A stretch of DNA of 64,000 nt from positions 558,001 through 622,000 of the forward strand of contig NZ_CP012546.1 in NCBI RefSeq assembly GCF_002021925.1, written 5' to 3'. Under the pieces are notes generated by a model. It was not told the origin of the DNA and searched no databases. It saw only the letters and a list, made by a program, of their open reading frames with translations. The translations under genes and the position numbers were made by a program. This document shows, in pieces, positions 10,481 to 21,204 of this stretch; within the stretch, counting starts at the first letter, position 1, and each line of letters starts with the position of its first letter. The DNA is from Campylobacter pinnipediorum subsp. pinnipediorum. GTDB taxonomy: Bacteria; Campylobacterota; Campylobacteria; Campylobacterales; Campylobacteraceae.

Positions 10481-11757
10481 GAACTAGATTTATTTTACAA
10501 TTAGCATCAGCATCTATGGTGCTGATTGCTATAGTTTCTATTATGTTATACTACTATATAAGAGTTACCATACTAGAAACTGTAGTAGCAGAGCTAACTT
10601 ATGAAGCAAAGTTAATAATAGAAAAACCTTTGGAATTGAATCCAAAAAATGAGTATAAATTTAAAATACAACTTCCAAATAAAACAGTAACAAATGTTGA
10701 AATTTTAGAATACAAAGACAAGATAAAAAAACCCTATTTTTCACACTATGAAGATGAATTGCAAACATTTATGCAACTTATATACAATTATAATGACAAC
10801 TCATATATGAAACTTACAAAAGAAACTACAACACAAAGTAATATAATAAAACAAATTTTAATAGATATAATAATTGTCAATGCTACATCTATATGCCTTG
10901 TTATTTTTTATGCTCTATTTTTATCAAGAATGCTATTAGTTCCAATCAAGACTCTTGCATCAAAGCTAGGTAAACTAAACGAAAGATTTCTAAAAGAGAT
11001 AAATACAAACTCATTGCCGATTGAATTTGAACCGCTTGGAAATGTAATAAATAGCCTTATAAATAGAATACAAACTTTTGTAGAATATCAAAAAGAGTTA
11101 TTTATAGGACTAGCACACGAACTAAAAACGCCAATAGCTGTAATAAAAACAAAAAATGAAGTTACTCTGCTAAAGCCTAGAGAAAATGAAAAATATATAG
11201 AAACATTAAAATCAAACAACGAAATAATAAACTCAATGAATTCAATGATAGGTTCAATCCTTGAAATAGGTCGTCAAGAAGGCGCACAATTTGAAGAACC
11301 GGTAATGGTAGATGTTATAGGATTTTTAAACAAAATGGGAAACAATCTAGCAATATTAGCTCGTCAAGAAAAAAAAGAGCTGATTTTAGATCTAAATCCA
11401 AAAATTTTAAATCTAAAAATACAACAAAATTTATTAATACACATAGTTCAAAATTTTGTTCAAAATGCCATTAAATTCTCGCCTGAAAACTCCAAAATAA
11501 CACTCAAAACACAAATAGTAGACAAAAAATTTATCATAGAAGTCACAGATGAGGGGATAGGGATAGATGAAAATAAAGATCTATTTGCACCATTTAAAAG
11601 ATTTGGCAACAAAAGCGGTGTTGGACTTGGCTTATTTTTAGCCAAAGGTGCAGCACAAGCACTAGGAGGCACAATAACTATAAAAAATAGACAAGAGCAA
11701 AATGGAGTTATAGCAACTTTCACTTTGCCGATTGTAAAAAACAAAAAAGGCAAATAA
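10459..11757 (+). CDS. membrane sensor histidine kinase paired with the CosR-like regulator
   Basis: The 432-residue product starts at TTG 10459, inside the regulator gene (22-base overlap). It has a first membrane helix at about residues 10-32, a periplasmic sensor of roughly 100 residues, and a second membrane helix at about 135-155. The phospho-acceptor box FIGLAHELKTPIAVIK follows with His at about 220. ATPase motifs are N (VQNAIKFSPE), G1 (DEGIGID) and G2 (GVGLGLFLAKG). The overlap with the response regulator makes it the likely cognate kinase. The signal is unknown. An internal ATG near 10516 would cut into the first membrane helix. Confidence 0.92.
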   Translation: MFSEKSLRTRFILQLASASMVLIAIVSIMLYYYIRVTILETVVAELTYEAKLIIEKPLELNPKNEYKFKIQLPNKTVTNVEILEYKDKIKKPYFSHYEDELQTFMQLIYNYNDNSYMKLTKETTTQSNIIKQILIDIIIVNATSICLVIFYALFLSRMLLVPIKTLASKLGKLNERFLKEINTNSLPIEFEPLGNVINSLINRIQTFVEYQKELFIGLAHELKTPIAVIKTKNEVTLLKPRENEKYIETLKSNNEIINSMNSMIGSILEIGRQEGAQFEEPVMVDVIGFLNKMGNNLAILARQEKKELILDLNPKILNLKIQQNLLIHIVQNFVQNAIKFSPENSKITLKTQIVDKKFIIEVTDEGIGIDENKDLFAPFKRFGNKSGVGLGLFLAKGAAQALGGTITIKNRQEQNGVIATFTLPIVKNKKGK

Positions 11758-13205
11758 TGGCAAAACGAACAGCTGTAATAGATCTTGGCTCAAATTCAAC
11801 CAGAATGGTTATTTTTGAAAGAACTTCAAGATGGGCATTTTTTACTCTTGGCGAATATAAGATGAAAGTTCGTTTAGGCGAAGGTGGATATGCAAATAAT
11901 GGAAATATCTCACAAGAATCAATGGATACGGCTTTTGAAGCCTTTAGCGAGTTTAAAAATATAGCAACTAGCTATAAATGTAATAAAATTTTAGCCGTTG
12001 GAACATCAGCATTAAGAGATGCTCCAAATTCAAAAACATTTATAAATTTGATAAAAAATAAGCTAAAAATAAACCTAAAAATCATAAATGGAGACGATGA
12101 GGCTAAATTTGGCGCATTAGCAGCTATAAATTTATTATGCATTCCAAATCATTGTGTTACATTGGATATAGGAGGCGGTTCTAGCGAACTTGCTTTAATA
12201 AAAGATTTAAAAATTGTAAAAACCATATCACTAGATATAGGAACTGTAAGATTAAAAGAGCTTTTTAATAACACAGATAACAAAGAAGAACTTGATATTT
12301 TTATCAAAAAAATTACTGAGAAAATACCTAGTGAGTTTAAATCAGAAAATATTGTTGTAATAGGTGGTTCTTTAAGAGCGTTATCAACAGCTATAATGAA
12401 AAAGATAAACTATCCATTGCCAAGCATACATGGGTTTTGTTACGAGATTGAAAAATACCATAAATTTATAAGCAATATTTCAACATCAAAAAAAGAAGAG
12501 CTAGAACAATTTAATATTAAAAAAGATAGGTTTGACACAATAAGAGAAGGTGCTTTAATTTTTTTAAATATAATCAAACATTTAAATATAAAAAGTGTAT
12601 ATACAAGCTGTGTTGGTATAAGAGAGGGTATATTTTTATCTAATTTTTTAAGACCATCTTTAAAATTTCCAAGCAATTTAAACCCAAGTTTAAAAAGTCT
12701 ACAAGATAGATTTATCTTAACAAACAATAAAAATATAGCATTTTATTCAAAAGAGATCTTTAAAGAGTTATCACCTCTTCACAACCTAAATGAAAAATAC
12801 TTATATGAACTAACTATAGCTTCCAAATTATACAATGCTGGTCAAGACATAGGGTTTTATAATGATCATATCAGCTCAGCATACATTATACAAAATGCTT
12901 TAAATTTTGGTTTTAAGCACGAAGAAAAAGCACTTATATCTGCAATAATAAGCACAAATGGCAAAAAAAATGTATATGAATATGAAAAATTTAAGCCTCT
13001 GCTTCCAAAGCAATCACATATAAGATGGTTAAGCTTTATATTAGCATTAGCAAAAACACTAGATATAAATTGTTCATCTAAAAAATTATGCTTTAAATTT
13101 GAAAATCAAACACTTAGAATTTTTGGTTCAAAAAATCTAATGATGGCAAAAGAAGAGATCAAAAAACTAAATAAACCAGAACCTTTTGCTATAAGTTTTG
13201 AATAG
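11757..13205 (+). CDS. Ppx/GppA family phosphatase
   Basis: The 482-residue protein opens with AVIDLGSNSTRMVIFE and has LDIGGGSSELALI at about 139-151, the phosphate-binding loops of the ASKHA-fold Ppx/GppA family. These enzymes hydrolyse inorganic polyphosphate or pppGpp, which affects the stringent response. The length fits the longer form with a C-terminal HD-like region. Its ATG overlaps the kinase stop (TAATG), so it belongs to the regulator-kinase operon. Confidence 0.93.
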   Translation: MAKRTAVIDLGSNSTRMVIFERTSRWAFFTLGEYKMKVRLGEGGYANNGNISQESMDTAFEAFSEFKNIATSYKCNKILAVGTSALRDAPNSKTFINLIKNKLKINLKIINGDDEAKFGALAAINLLCIPNHCVTLDIGGGSSELALIKDLKIVKTISLDIGTVRLKELFNNTDNKEELDIFIKKITEKIPSEFKSENIVVIGGSLRALSTAIMKKINYPLPSIHGFCYEIEKYHKFISNISTSKKEELEQFNIKKDRFDTIREGALIFLNIIKHLNIKSVYTSCVGIREGIFLSNFLRPSLKFPSNLNPSLKSLQDRFILTNNKNIAFYSKEIFKELSPLHNLNEKYLYELTIASKLYNAGQDIGFYNDHISSAYIIQNALNFGFKHEEKALISAIISTNGKKNVYEYEKFKPLLPKQSHIRWLSFILALAKTLDINCSSKKLCFKFENQTLRIFGSKNLMMAKEEIKKLNKPEPFAISFE

Positions 13206-13213
13206 AACCAAGT

Positions 13214-13639
13214 TTAATAATTAGTCGCATTTAGATCATCTTGGATCAGATATTGTTGTTCTAGCTCTTCATATTTTTTATTTGATTTATTATAGACTTC
13301 ATTATCTATCTTAAATCTGTTTTTTAAATCAATAATATCAGAACAAGCATTTATATTTCCAAGTTCACAACTTTTAAAGATATAAGATATACCTATTTTA
13401 ATATTATCTTTATCATTTACTGTATTATCTATTTCTTTTGTAACTTGTTTGTTTATATACATAAAACCAAGTTCGTTACAAGACATCTCATCATTAAGCT
13501 CACAGCCTTCATAAAATATGTCGTAAGCATCTTTAAAATTTCCATTATTTAGATATAAAACACCCTTATCAAAATCATCTATATCAAAACCAAAAGAGCT
13601 ATAAATCACCATTAAAATTAAAATAATTTTTTTCATCAC
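13214..13639 (-). CDS. secreted Sel1/Hcp-like cysteine-rich repeat protein
   Basis: The 141-residue protein begins with a signal peptide (KKIILILMVIYSSFGF). Two Sel1-type helical repeats follow, with cysteines eight residues apart (GCELNDEMSC and SCELGNINAC), the pattern of Helicobacter cysteine-rich proteins. Such proteins are periplasmic or secreted solenoids; the partner is unknown. Only about two repeats are present, shorter than most Hcp proteins. It overlaps murF by four bases at the end of a cell-wall operon. Confidence 0.75.
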   Translation of the reverse strand: MMKKIILILMVIYSSFGFDIDDFDKGVLYLNNGNFKDAYDIFYEGCELNDEMSCNELGFMYINKQVTKEIDNTVNDKDNIKIGISYIFKSCELGNINACSDIIDLKNRFKIDNEVYNKSNKKYEELEQQYLIQDDLNATNY

Positions 13640-15069
13640 ATAAAACTCGGAGCATCATTAGAAAACAAGATTAAATCACCTATTTTTGTATGTTCTGTCA
13701 GTGTTTCTTGCATTTTATTTTTATCTTTTAAGATAACTATTTGTGGCTTGCTAAGAAATTTTAACAAGGCTTGTGCGTTCAAAGGACTAGAAATAATTAC
13801 AACATCAAAAATATCATTTATAATACGCGAAAGTTTTTCATTTTCATCCTTGTTACTTTCCATTATTCCAGGAGTTATAAGAATTTTTCTTCCACTATAA
13901 GTCCTTACTAGTTCATAACTAGAACTCATGCCTATAAAATTTCCATTAAAGCTATCATCGATGATAACCTTGCCATTAGCATTAATTTTTTCAAGCCTAT
14001 GTTCAATATTTTTTAAATTTTTAATTTTATTTTGTATTTTATCACTATCTAGACCAAAAAATTTAGCAACCTTTATACAAGCACATAAATTTTCTACATT
14101 AAACTTACCTATCAATGAAGAAGAGAAAGAATTATCATCTAAAACAAAGTTTATTCCATCTAAATCTGATTTAATATCTTTTATATTTTTATTGTAAATT
14201 TCAATATTTTTTTCATCATTTTTCAAGGTAGAACTATGTAAAAAAGCTTTTTTTAACTTATTGCTTTGTAAAGCTTCAAGTTTTGTATTTCTTATATTTT
14301 CAATGCTTTTAAAATACTCTATATGCTGCTTTCCTATCTCTCCTACAACAACAACTTCAGGGTTTAAATACGTAGAAATTTCATATATATCACCCTTTAG
14401 CCTAGCGCCAGCTTCAGCTATGTATATCTGAGTTTGATTAGTAATATTTTCGTTTATATCCTTAATAATTCCCACTAATGTATTTACGCTTCTTGGTGTT
14501 TTGTGGCAATTAAAATCATTTTTTAAAATTTCAAAAAGAAAGTTTTTAATACTTGTTTTGCCATAACTTGCTGTTATTAAAATTATTTTTAAATTTTTAT
14601 TGCTTTGTATTTTATCTAACGCTTTTTTCTTATAATAAATAGCATTCGCTTTTTCAAAAAAATGGCTAAAAACAAAACCTATAAAGATAGGAAAAATAAT
14701 ATCTTTTGAAAAATTTCCATTATTTAGTATATAAAATAAATTTTGAATAATCAAAGCCAAGCAAAGAATAACAAAAAAGCGTTTTACTCTATTTGTAAAT
14801 ACTAATTTTTTATCTAGTTTTTTATTCCATAAAAATAAACTAGGAATAAAAGCAAAATAAAAATATATAAAAAACAAATTACCAGTAGTATAATAAAGCA
14901 TAATAGGAGCTATAAAGAAAAATACATGCCAAAGTGGTCTTGTAAAATGAAATATTACTCTTTTTGTCTTATATGAAAACCATTGAAAACATGTCATTAA
15001 ATAATAAGAAACCAATAAAGCAAAAAATATATTTGAAATACCAAAAAAAATATCTTTAATTTCAATCAT
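13636..15069 (-). CDS. murF: UDP-MurNAc-tripeptide:D-Ala-D-Ala ligase MurF
   Basis: MurF adds D-Ala-D-Ala to the peptidoglycan precursor. The 477-residue product has an unusual N-terminal block of about 130 residues with several hydrophobic helices (for example FFFIAPIMLYYTTGNLFF), then the Mur-ligase ATP loop ITASYGKTSIKNFL, AEAGARLKGDIYEIS and DDSFNGNFIG. The hydrophobic extension appears in Campylobacter MurF (from memory) and may tether the enzyme to the membrane. It overlaps its neighbours by four bases each side, and ddl, which makes its substrate, lies upstream in the same operon. Confidence 0.94.
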   Translation of the reverse strand: MIEIKDIFFGISNIFFALLVSYYLMTCFQWFSYKTKRVIFHFTRPLWHVFFFIAPIMLYYTTGNLFFIYFYFAFIPSLFLWNKKLDKKLVFTNRVKRFFVILCLALIIQNLFYILNNGNFSKDIIFPIFIGFVFSHFFEKANAIYYKKKALDKIQSNKNLKIILITASYGKTSIKNFLFEILKNDFNCHKTPRSVNTLVGIIKDINENITNQTQIYIAEAGARLKGDIYEISTYLNPEVVVVGEIGKQHIEYFKSIENIRNTKLEALQSNKLKKAFLHSSTLKNDEKNIEIYNKNIKDIKSDLDGINFVLDDNSFSSSLIGKFNVENLCACIKVAKFFGLDSDKIQNKIKNLKNIEHRLEKINANGKVIIDDSFNGNFIGMSSSYELVRTYSGRKILITPGIMESNKDENEKLSRIINDIFDVVIISSPLNAQALLKFLSKPQIVILKDKNKMQETLTEHTKIGDLILFSNDAPSFM

Positions 15070-15836
15070 TGTTTATTAACAACCTCTATACAACTTTCAT
15101 CTTCGATATTTGAAGAACTGTTTATATCAGATATAACTCTATCTTGTATAAATTTAGAATGCAACAAAAAGAAAAAATGATCCCCACTTAAAGGATAAAA
15201 ACTACTATCTTTTATTATTGAATGTATAAACTCGCCATTCTTTAATGGTGTGGCTCTATCATTTTCACCCCAAAATATAACAGCTTTATTTGAGAATTTT
15301 TTAAACTTTCGTGAAAAATCTTCATCAACTACATTTTTTAAAGTTTCATACATCACAACACTCATTCCACTTATATCTTTTGTAGCAAACAGTCTATAAA
15401 ATCTACCAAATCCGAAAAATTTTAAAATTTTAAAAATTCTAATTTTAGCTCTTACAAGAAAAGGTTTTTTGCTAATAATTCCTGCTGAACTAAGCAAAAC
15501 TAAATTTTTTGGATTCAATAAAGTAGCAACCTTGCCACCAAAACTATGTCCAAGGATAATATCTGGTTTTTGTGGTAATGAGTTTACAAACTCTCTGATA
15601 ATGTTTGAATAATCAGATGTTTTTAAAGGACTAAAAATATTACTATTTCCAAAACCTGGCATATCAACATATATATGTTTATAATCACAAAAAGTATCTT
15701 TAAAAGCCTTTTTCATAATCTCTTTACTGGCACCCCAGCCATGCAAAAAAAGTATAATTTTTTCATTTTCTGGATTTAGCATTTCATAAGAAATCAAATA
15801 TTTTTTTGATGAATATTTTATAGTTTTACTAGCCAT
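15066..15836 (-). CDS. alpha/beta-fold hydrolase
   Basis: The 256-residue protein shows the fold's landmarks: oxyanion-hole segment ILFLHGWGAS near residues 29-38, nucleophile elbow LGHSFGGKVA near 95, an acidic residue in WGENDRATP near 190 and a C-terminal catalytic His in SGDHFFFL near 220. Substrate is unknown. It sits between murF and the Phd-like gene with overlaps, so it is part of the cell-wall operon. Confidence 0.9.
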   Translation of the reverse strand: MASKTIKYSSKKYLISYEMLNPENEKIILFLHGWGASKEIMKKAFKDTFCDYKHIYVDMPGFGNSNIFSPLKTSDYSNIIREFVNSLPQKPDIILGHSFGGKVATLLNPKNLVLLSSAGIISKKPFLVRAKIRIFKILKFFGFGRFYRLFATKDISGMSVVMYETLKNVVDEDFSRKFKKFSNKAVIFWGENDRATPLKNGEFIHSIIKDSSFYPLSGDHFFFLLHSKFIQDRVISDINSSSNIEDESCIEVVNKQ

Positions 15837-16057
15837 TATTTATCTTTTTTACTAGAATTATATATACTTTCAAGTATTTCTACTGCCTTTTCAAGACGCT
15901 CATACTCATCCATATTTAAAATAACTGCTTCAAATTTATTGTTTTTTACCACAACTGCTCTTTTTGTATCTCCACTACTTATTTTATTTAAAACTGAACT
16001 AAAATTTCTAACGACTTCAGTTGCAGTATAAATTTCATCTTTCTTAAATGCTAACAT
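15836..16057 (-). CDS. solitary Phd/YefM-type antitoxin-like protein
   Basis: This 73-residue protein has the Phd/YefM N-terminal DNA-binding pattern (ATEVVRNFSSVLNKIS, then KRAVVVKNNKFEAVILNMDEYERL). In toxin-antitoxin pairs such proteins autorepress and neutralise a RelE- or Doc-type toxin. No toxin gene is adjacent: ddl lies upstream and the hydrolase overlaps it by one base. A homologous gene in this position in C. jejuni (from memory) suggests long-term retention, perhaps as a DNA-binding regulator of the operon. Confidence 0.82.
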   Translation of the reverse strand: MLAFKKDEIYTATEVVRNFSSVLNKISSGDTKRAVVVKNNKFEAVILNMDEYERLEKAVEILESIYNSSKKDK

Positions 16058-16133
16058 AAAAACTCTTTTTACATATAATTTTACATATAATCTAGCATAT
16101 TTAATATTACAAGGAAATTAAATATTTTATAAA

Positions 16134-17171
16134 TTATATTTTATTCCCTTTTGAGCTAATTATGGAGCTTAAAAATTTATAATCAATATTTATATTTTGC
16201 TTATCAGGTAGCGAATTTGAAAGAGACCTTATAATACTTTTAAAATCATCAAACAAATAATGAGCAAGGCTTCCTGGATTTGGATTTATTTCATTAAGAT
16301 AAATTTCATTATCTATTACAAAAAAATCACATCTAATCAAGGCACCTTCAAATGTGTTTTTATAAATTTTCATAAATGCATTTTTTAATCCATCTTCAAG
16401 TTCTTTTGATATATCTGCGCTTTTTACTTTTTGTTCGTTTGAAAAAGATAGATATTTTTGTTCAAAATCTAAAAAATCACTCTTTTTTGGCTCTTCTATT
16501 ATAGAAAATTTAAACTCATCATCTATAATACAACCGGCTAAATTATACTCTTTTACATTTTCGATAAATGGCTCAACTAAAACATCGCAATCAAACTCAA
16601 AAGCTATATCTTTAGCATAATCAAACTCATCTTGAGTTTTTACTACGCTAACGCCTATGGAGCTACCAAGTCTTAGTGGTTTTAGTATAAATGGATACGA
16701 AGTTTTTGGATTATCTTCACGTCTTATAACCTCATAATCAAGTGTCTTTACACCAACTTTTTTAGCAAAAAGTTTAGTTAATTCTTTGTTAAAACTTAAC
16801 ACACTAGCTTCAAGTCTAGGGCCTATATAATCCACACCAAAAAAATCAAACAATGAGGCTAACTTGCCATCTTCTCCATCCATGCCGTGTATTAAATTTA
16901 TAAAAACATCAGCATTGATTTTGCTCTCACCAAATATAGAATTAGTATAAAAGCCACCTTGCTTTAAAGTTAGTTTTTTTGACTTTTTATAAAGACCTTT
17001 GCTAAAAAAATTAGCTTTCATGTTTTTTGATTCTATGAGATAAAATTCTCTCAGCCTATCACAAAACACAAAAACACACTCTTGGTTTAAAACATTTTTT
17101 AAAACAATAGCGCTTACTACGCTTATCTCATGCTCAAAACTTTTAGCACCAAATACAATACCTAATTTCAT
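16134..17171 (-). CDS. ddl: D-alanine--D-alanine ligase
   Basis: This ATP-grasp enzyme joins two D-alanines for peptidoglycan synthesis. The 345-residue product has GIVFGAKSFEHEISVVSA at the N-terminus, NLIHGMDGEDGKLAS, the ATP-grasp loop LRLGSSIGVSVV and the metal site EINPNPGSLAHYLF near the C-terminus. It lies 11 bases after ruvA and feeds MurF encoded downstream. Confidence 0.96.
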   Translation of the reverse strand: MKLGIVFGAKSFEHEISVVSAIVLKNVLNQECVFVFCDRLREFYLIESKNMKANFFSKGLYKKSKKLTLKQGGFYTNSIFGESKINADVFINLIHGMDGEDGKLASLFDFFGVDYIGPRLEASVLSFNKELTKLFAKKVGVKTLDYEVIRREDNPKTSYPFILKPLRLGSSIGVSVVKTQDEFDYAKDIAFEFDCDVLVEPFIENVKEYNLAGCIIDDEFKFSIIEEPKKSDFLDFEQKYLSFSNEQKVKSADISKELEDGLKNAFMKIYKNTFEGALIRCDFFVIDNEIYLNEINPNPGSLAHYLFDDFKSIIRSLSNSLPDKQNINIDYKFLSSIISSKGNKI

Positions 17172-17182
17172 TATATTCTTTC

Positions 17183-17743
17183 CTATCCTAATTTTTTTAA
17201 AGCTTGTTTTATGATTTCACCAGTTTCCATAGACTCGGCATCAATACCAGCAAGAACTTTATAAATTTTATCTTTTTTAAATCCAAGTGCCTCAAGAGCC
17301 ATAATTGCTTCATTTTTATGTGCAGAGATGTTTTCTCCACTTATAAGATTAGCATCACTTAATTCAGCGATTATTCTTCTTGCTGTTTTTAACCCAATTC
17401 CTGGAACTTTTTTTAAAGTATCTAAATCTCCATTCAGTATGGCATTTGTAAAAGAATTTGGATTTAGTGATGAACATATTGCCATAGCTGTACTTGCACC
17501 TATTCCATTTAATTTTACAAGCATTTCAAACATTTTTTGCTCACTCAAATCTAAAAAACCATAAAACAAATTTGCATCTTCTCTTATTATTTGAGTTATA
17601 TTAAGCTCTATTTTTGATCCGCTTTCAAGCTTTGCAGAACAAAAAAGAGATATAAAAATACCATAGCTAACACCGCTAACTGTTTTTAATATAACAAATG
17701 CAGGATCTTTTTTTGTTATAACGCCTTCAATAGCTTTTATCAC
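17183..17743 (-). CDS. ruvA: Holliday junction helicase subunit RuvA
   Basis: The 186-residue protein begins [20 protein letters not shown] and contains two helix-hairpin-helix motifs ([16 protein letters not shown] and [16 protein letters not shown]). RuvA binds four-way junctions as a tetramer and loads the RuvB motor. Domain III at the C-terminus is present ([16 protein letters not shown]). It overlaps the upstream FapA-family gene by four bases. Confidence 0.96.
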   Translation of the reverse strand: MIKAIEGVITKKDPAFVILKTVSGVSYGIFISLFCSAKLESGSKIELNITQIIREDANLFYGFLDLSEQKMFEMLVKLNGIGASTAMAICSSLNPNSFTNAILNGDLDTLKKVPGIGLKTARRIIAELSDANLISGENISAHKNEAIMALEALGFKKDKIYKVLAGIDAESMETGEIIKQALKKLG

Positions 17744-19644
17744 TGTTTTTCCTTTAATTTTGGCAGTAATTCAAGATCATTTGATTTTTTAATCTCAAAT
17801 TTAATATCATCACCTTCTTCTATTTTTGTTACCATAACAACTCTCGATATCTCATTTTGCCTTGTATGATAAACAACTTCCGTAGCAGGATTAACTATTA
17901 TAAACTTAATCTCATTTAATTCAAGCCAATTACTTCTATTTACAATTTTAGAAGCAAAAATCTCATTTTGCATAAAATCAAGCTCATTTTTTAACTCTTT
18001 TAAATTATCTTTTTTTGTATTATATTCTTTTAAAAGCATATTATACTCACCAACTAACTGCTGATACTCTTTAAGTTTTTTTATAAAAGTAACAGGTGGA
18101 ACAACCTTAGATTTCTGTAATTCTTCAACTTTAGATTTTATTGTATGTATAGAAGATTTATTTGTATCTATAATTATTTTTTTTGATTCTAATATTTTTG
18201 GTATTTTTTTAATATCTTTTTTTAAGTCATTAATTTTTTCAACTTGACCCTCTATATCATAACTCCTATCTTTTATTTTAGTTGCATCTATAATAAGCTT
18301 ATTATTATTTCCTCGTAAATATTTAATATCTATTAAACTAAGGCCAGTTATCGTACAATTTGACACTAATGTTTCAATTATCACCTCATCGGCTGTTATA
18401 TTTCCGCCTATTACGCTTCTTATAATAGCTTTTTTAGCTACAACAGTTCCGCCTTCAAGCCTATCAATATAAACCTCATCGGCTTCAACAAATCCAATAT
18501 GAACATGTATATCCGCCTTTTTAGCTTTTACTTTTGCTTTTGCATGAGTTTGACCACCTATCTTAACGTTATCTGCAATCACGGATGCGTTAGAACCAAT
18601 ATTTCCTTTCACGCTAACATCTTTTGCCTCAACAACAACGCCAGTTCCAATAGCATCTTTAAATATATCATCTTCTTTTATTAAAATACTAACATTAGAA
18701 TCTAACTCCGTCTTAACAGAACCTGTGTCTTTAAAGGTTATTTCATTTATTTCAAGCTGCTCTTTGATATCATAAATACCCTGATTATCACTCACAAATC
18801 CTGGTTTTTTAGCTATATATTTTATACTTGTATCATCTTCTATTTTTTTTATGTTTTCAGTAATGCCTATCTCTTTTAAATTATTGTCTTTGGGTAATTG
18901 AACCTCTATAAAATCACCTCTAACATTCCTACCACTCTTTCCATTTTGAGGCTTAATATATTCAATTATCATTTCATTTAATACAACACCTGAGACAAAA
19001 CCTCTACTGGCATGATCCATCTTGTCATTTTTATCAATATTTTTAAGCTTATTTTTATAGTGCAGAATCAATTTAGACTCTATTGATTTTCTAGGTTCAA
19101 AACCTTTTGCTACAATAAAGGTATAATCATCATCTATAATCTCTTTGATACGCAAAATAGAAGATATTTTTTTTAATTCACTTTTTAGGCTGTCATCTCT
19201 GATACCTATAAGAATATTGGCTCTAATTAGTTTTTTGGCTATAAAATTATACATTAATTCTTCATAACCATTTTCATAAATAGCATCTTTAGTTGCATGA
19301 ACAGTTCCCACTATCTTTGTTAAAGATTGATTTGCTCCTATGCTGATATTTGGAATTTTTGGCTTAACCAGAACTCTAATGTCGTAATACTCAACCTTAT
19401 AAACTTGCTCTATTACAAGAGTCGGGTCAAGATAAAAGTCAAGATCATTAAAAATATCAAGTTCATTTTTAGACAAACTAACAGGTTCTTGATTTTCTTT
19501 ATTTGTATATAATGTAGTAAAATCTAATAAATTAAAATCTATAAATTTAGCTTCAACTCCAGTATTTTTACTAATCTCTTTTATATCTTCATATGGTGTT
19601 TTTGAATCTGCACTAATGGGAGACAGATATTTTGCTTCACTCAA
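17740..19644 (-). CDS. FapA/DUF342 family protein
   Basis: The 634-residue protein starts at TTG with AGGAA as ribosome site. The centre (about 330-450) is a right-handed beta-helix of short repeats ([38 protein letters not shown]) typical of FapA/DUF342. A Lys/Glu-rich coiled coil follows at about 470-570. Members are called flagellar assembly protein A in some genomes and occur widely in Campylobacterota; the biochemical role is unclear. It is the first gene of the leftward ruvA-ddl-murF operon and divergent to murJ. Confidence 0.88.
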   Translation of the reverse strand: MSEAKYLSPISADSKTPYEDIKEISKNTGVEAKFIDFNLLDFTTLYTNKENQEPVSLSKNELDIFNDLDFYLDPTLVIEQVYKVEYYDIRVLVKPKIPNISIGANQSLTKIVGTVHATKDAIYENGYEELMYNFIAKKLIRANILIGIRDDSLKSELKKISSILRIKEIIDDDYTFIVAKGFEPRKSIESKLILHYKNKLKNIDKNDKMDHASRGFVSGVVLNEMIIEYIKPQNGKSGRNVRGDFIEVQLPKDNNLKEIGITENIKKIEDDTSIKYIAKKPGFVSDNQGIYDIKEQLEINEITFKDTGSVKTELDSNVSILIKEDDIFKDAIGTGVVVEAKDVSVKGNIGSNASVIADNVKIGGQTHAKAKVKAKKADIHVHIGFVEADEVYIDRLEGGTVVAKKAIIRSVIGGNITADEVIIETLVSNCTITGLSLIDIKYLRGNNNKLIIDATKIKDRSYDIEGQVEKINDLKKDIKKIPKILESKKIIIDTNKSSIHTIKSKVEELQKSKVVPPVTFIKKLKEYQQLVGEYNMLLKEYNTKKDNLKELKNELDFMQNEIFASKIVNRSNWLELNEIKFIIVNPATEVVYHTRQNEISRVVMVTKIEEGDDIKFEIKKSNDLELLPKLKEKQ

Positions 19645-19803
19645 GCTAGTTCCTAATTGTAAAATATATTTAAATTTCTATTATTATCTCTAAATTTTTA
19701 TTAAAAATTGGTTATATACAAAACCACGTTATTGGTAAAAAATATTTTTAAGTTTTTTTCGGTAGTATCATATATTTTAATTTTGATTATATGGGAAAAT
19801 AAC

Positions 19804-21204
19804 TTGATTAAGGGTTTTATTTCAAATGCTTCAGGTATAATGCTTTCTAGAATACTAGGTCTTGTACGTGACATACTTACCGCACTAATCTTGGGTGCTG
19901 GAATTTTTAGTGATCTATTTTTTATAGCTTTCAAGATGCCAAATTTGTTTAGAAGAGTATTTGCAGAGGGTGCTTTCACACAATCTTTTTTACCAAATTT
20001 TGTAAAATCAAATAAAAAAGCCATTTTTAGTGCCGAGATCTTTCTAAAATTTCTATTTTTTATCTCACTTTTAACCCTACTTGTAAATATATTTACAAAA
20101 GAATTTATAACAATAATAGCTACTGGATTAAAAGATGAAGATATGATAAATGCTATAAATCTAGTAAGGATAAACTTTTTTTATCTAATACTTATTTATA
20201 TGGCTAGTTTTATAGGCTCACTTTTACAATACAAAGGTCATTTTGCCACAACCGCATTTTCTACGGCACTACTAAATTTAAGTATGATTTGTGCCTTATT
20301 ACTTGCAAATAATAAGACAGAAAAAGAGGTTGCTTTGTATCTTAGCTGTGGTGTTGTCATAGGTGGTATTTTACAGCTCATAACACATATAATAGCACTT
20401 TATATAAAAAACCTAAACAAGATGTTTTTTGGAGGAATTTATAACTTTATAAAAGGAAAAAAAGCTGATACTAAAAATTTCTTTATCAATTTTTATCACG
20501 GTGTTTTTGGTTCATCAGCACTTCAAATTAGCTCTTTTATGGATACATGGCTGGCTAGTTTTTTAGCCACAGGAAGTATTAGTTATATGTTTTATGCAAA
20601 TAGAATTTTTCAACTCCCACTTGCTGTATTTGCAATAGCTTTATCACAAGCACTATTTCCAAAAATAGCAAGACTCTTAAAAAACAACGATACACAAAAT
20701 GCATTACTTCAAACAAAAAAAAGTTTTAACATACTGTTTTTTACACTTTTAGCATCCTGTGTTGGTGGTATAGTGTTATCAGAACCTATAATTTGGCTAC
20801 TTTTTGAAAGAGGAAATTTTACACAAGAAGACACAATACAATGTGCTAAAGTTTTAAGTGCTTATCTTATAGGACTTTTGCCGTTTGGGCTAATTAAACT
20901 TTTTGCACTTTGGCTATATGCAAAAATGAAGCAAAAAATAGCTTCTAAAATAGCAACAATAGGACTTGTAATAAATCTTATCTTAGCAGTCATACTAATG
21001 CAATTTTTAGGTGCTATTGGTTTAGCATTAGCTAGTTCTATAGTTGGTTTTTTACAACTTGGTCTTTACCTAAAAGAATTTGGATATAGAAAATTTTTAG
21101 GTATAATTGAGTCTAAATTTATATTTTTTACAATGATATTTTTAGTGGTTGAGTTTTTTAGCCTTGAATATTTAAAGGAATTTTTTTATGCAAATTTACG
21201 ATAG
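19804..21204 (+). CDS. murJ: lipid II flippase MurJ (MviN)
   Basis: MurJ flips lipid II across the inner membrane. The product has about 14 hydrophobic segments and begins [22 protein letters not shown], the family N-terminus with the Arg-rich first loop; [14 protein letters not shown] and [17 protein letters not shown] are also typical. The frame is open from TTG 19708, but TTG 19804 gives the family's usual start (466 residues); the extra 32 residues of the longer form look unrelated. It is divergent from the ddl-murF operon and overlaps cysS by 17 bases. Confidence 0.93.
   Translation: MIKGFISNASGIMLSRILGLVRDILTALILGAGIFSDLFFIAFKMPNLFRRVFAEGAFTQSFLPNFVKSNKKAIFSAEIFLKFLFFISLLTLLVNIFTKEFITIIATGLKDEDMINAINLVRINFFYLILIYMASFIGSLLQYKGHFATTAFSTALLNLSMICALLLANNKTEKEVALYLSCGVVIGGILQLITHIIALYIKNLNKMFFGGIYNFIKGKKADTKNFFINFYHGVFGSSALQISSFMDTWLASFLATGSISYMFYANRIFQLPLAVFAIALSQALFPKIARLLKNNDTQNALLQTKKSFNILFFTLLASCVGGIVLSEPIIWLLFERGNFTQEDTIQCAKVLSAYLIGLLPFGLIKLFALWLYAKMKQKIASKIATIGLVINLILAVILMQFLGAIGLALASSIVGFLQLGLYLKEFGYRKFLGIIESKFIFFTMIFLVVEFFSLEYLKEFFYANLR

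Noticed and set aside
11460-11753. 97-codon minus-strand frame opposite the histidine kinase ATPase domain
   Set aside because: The plus-strand gene carries all kinase motifs here, so this is a shadow.
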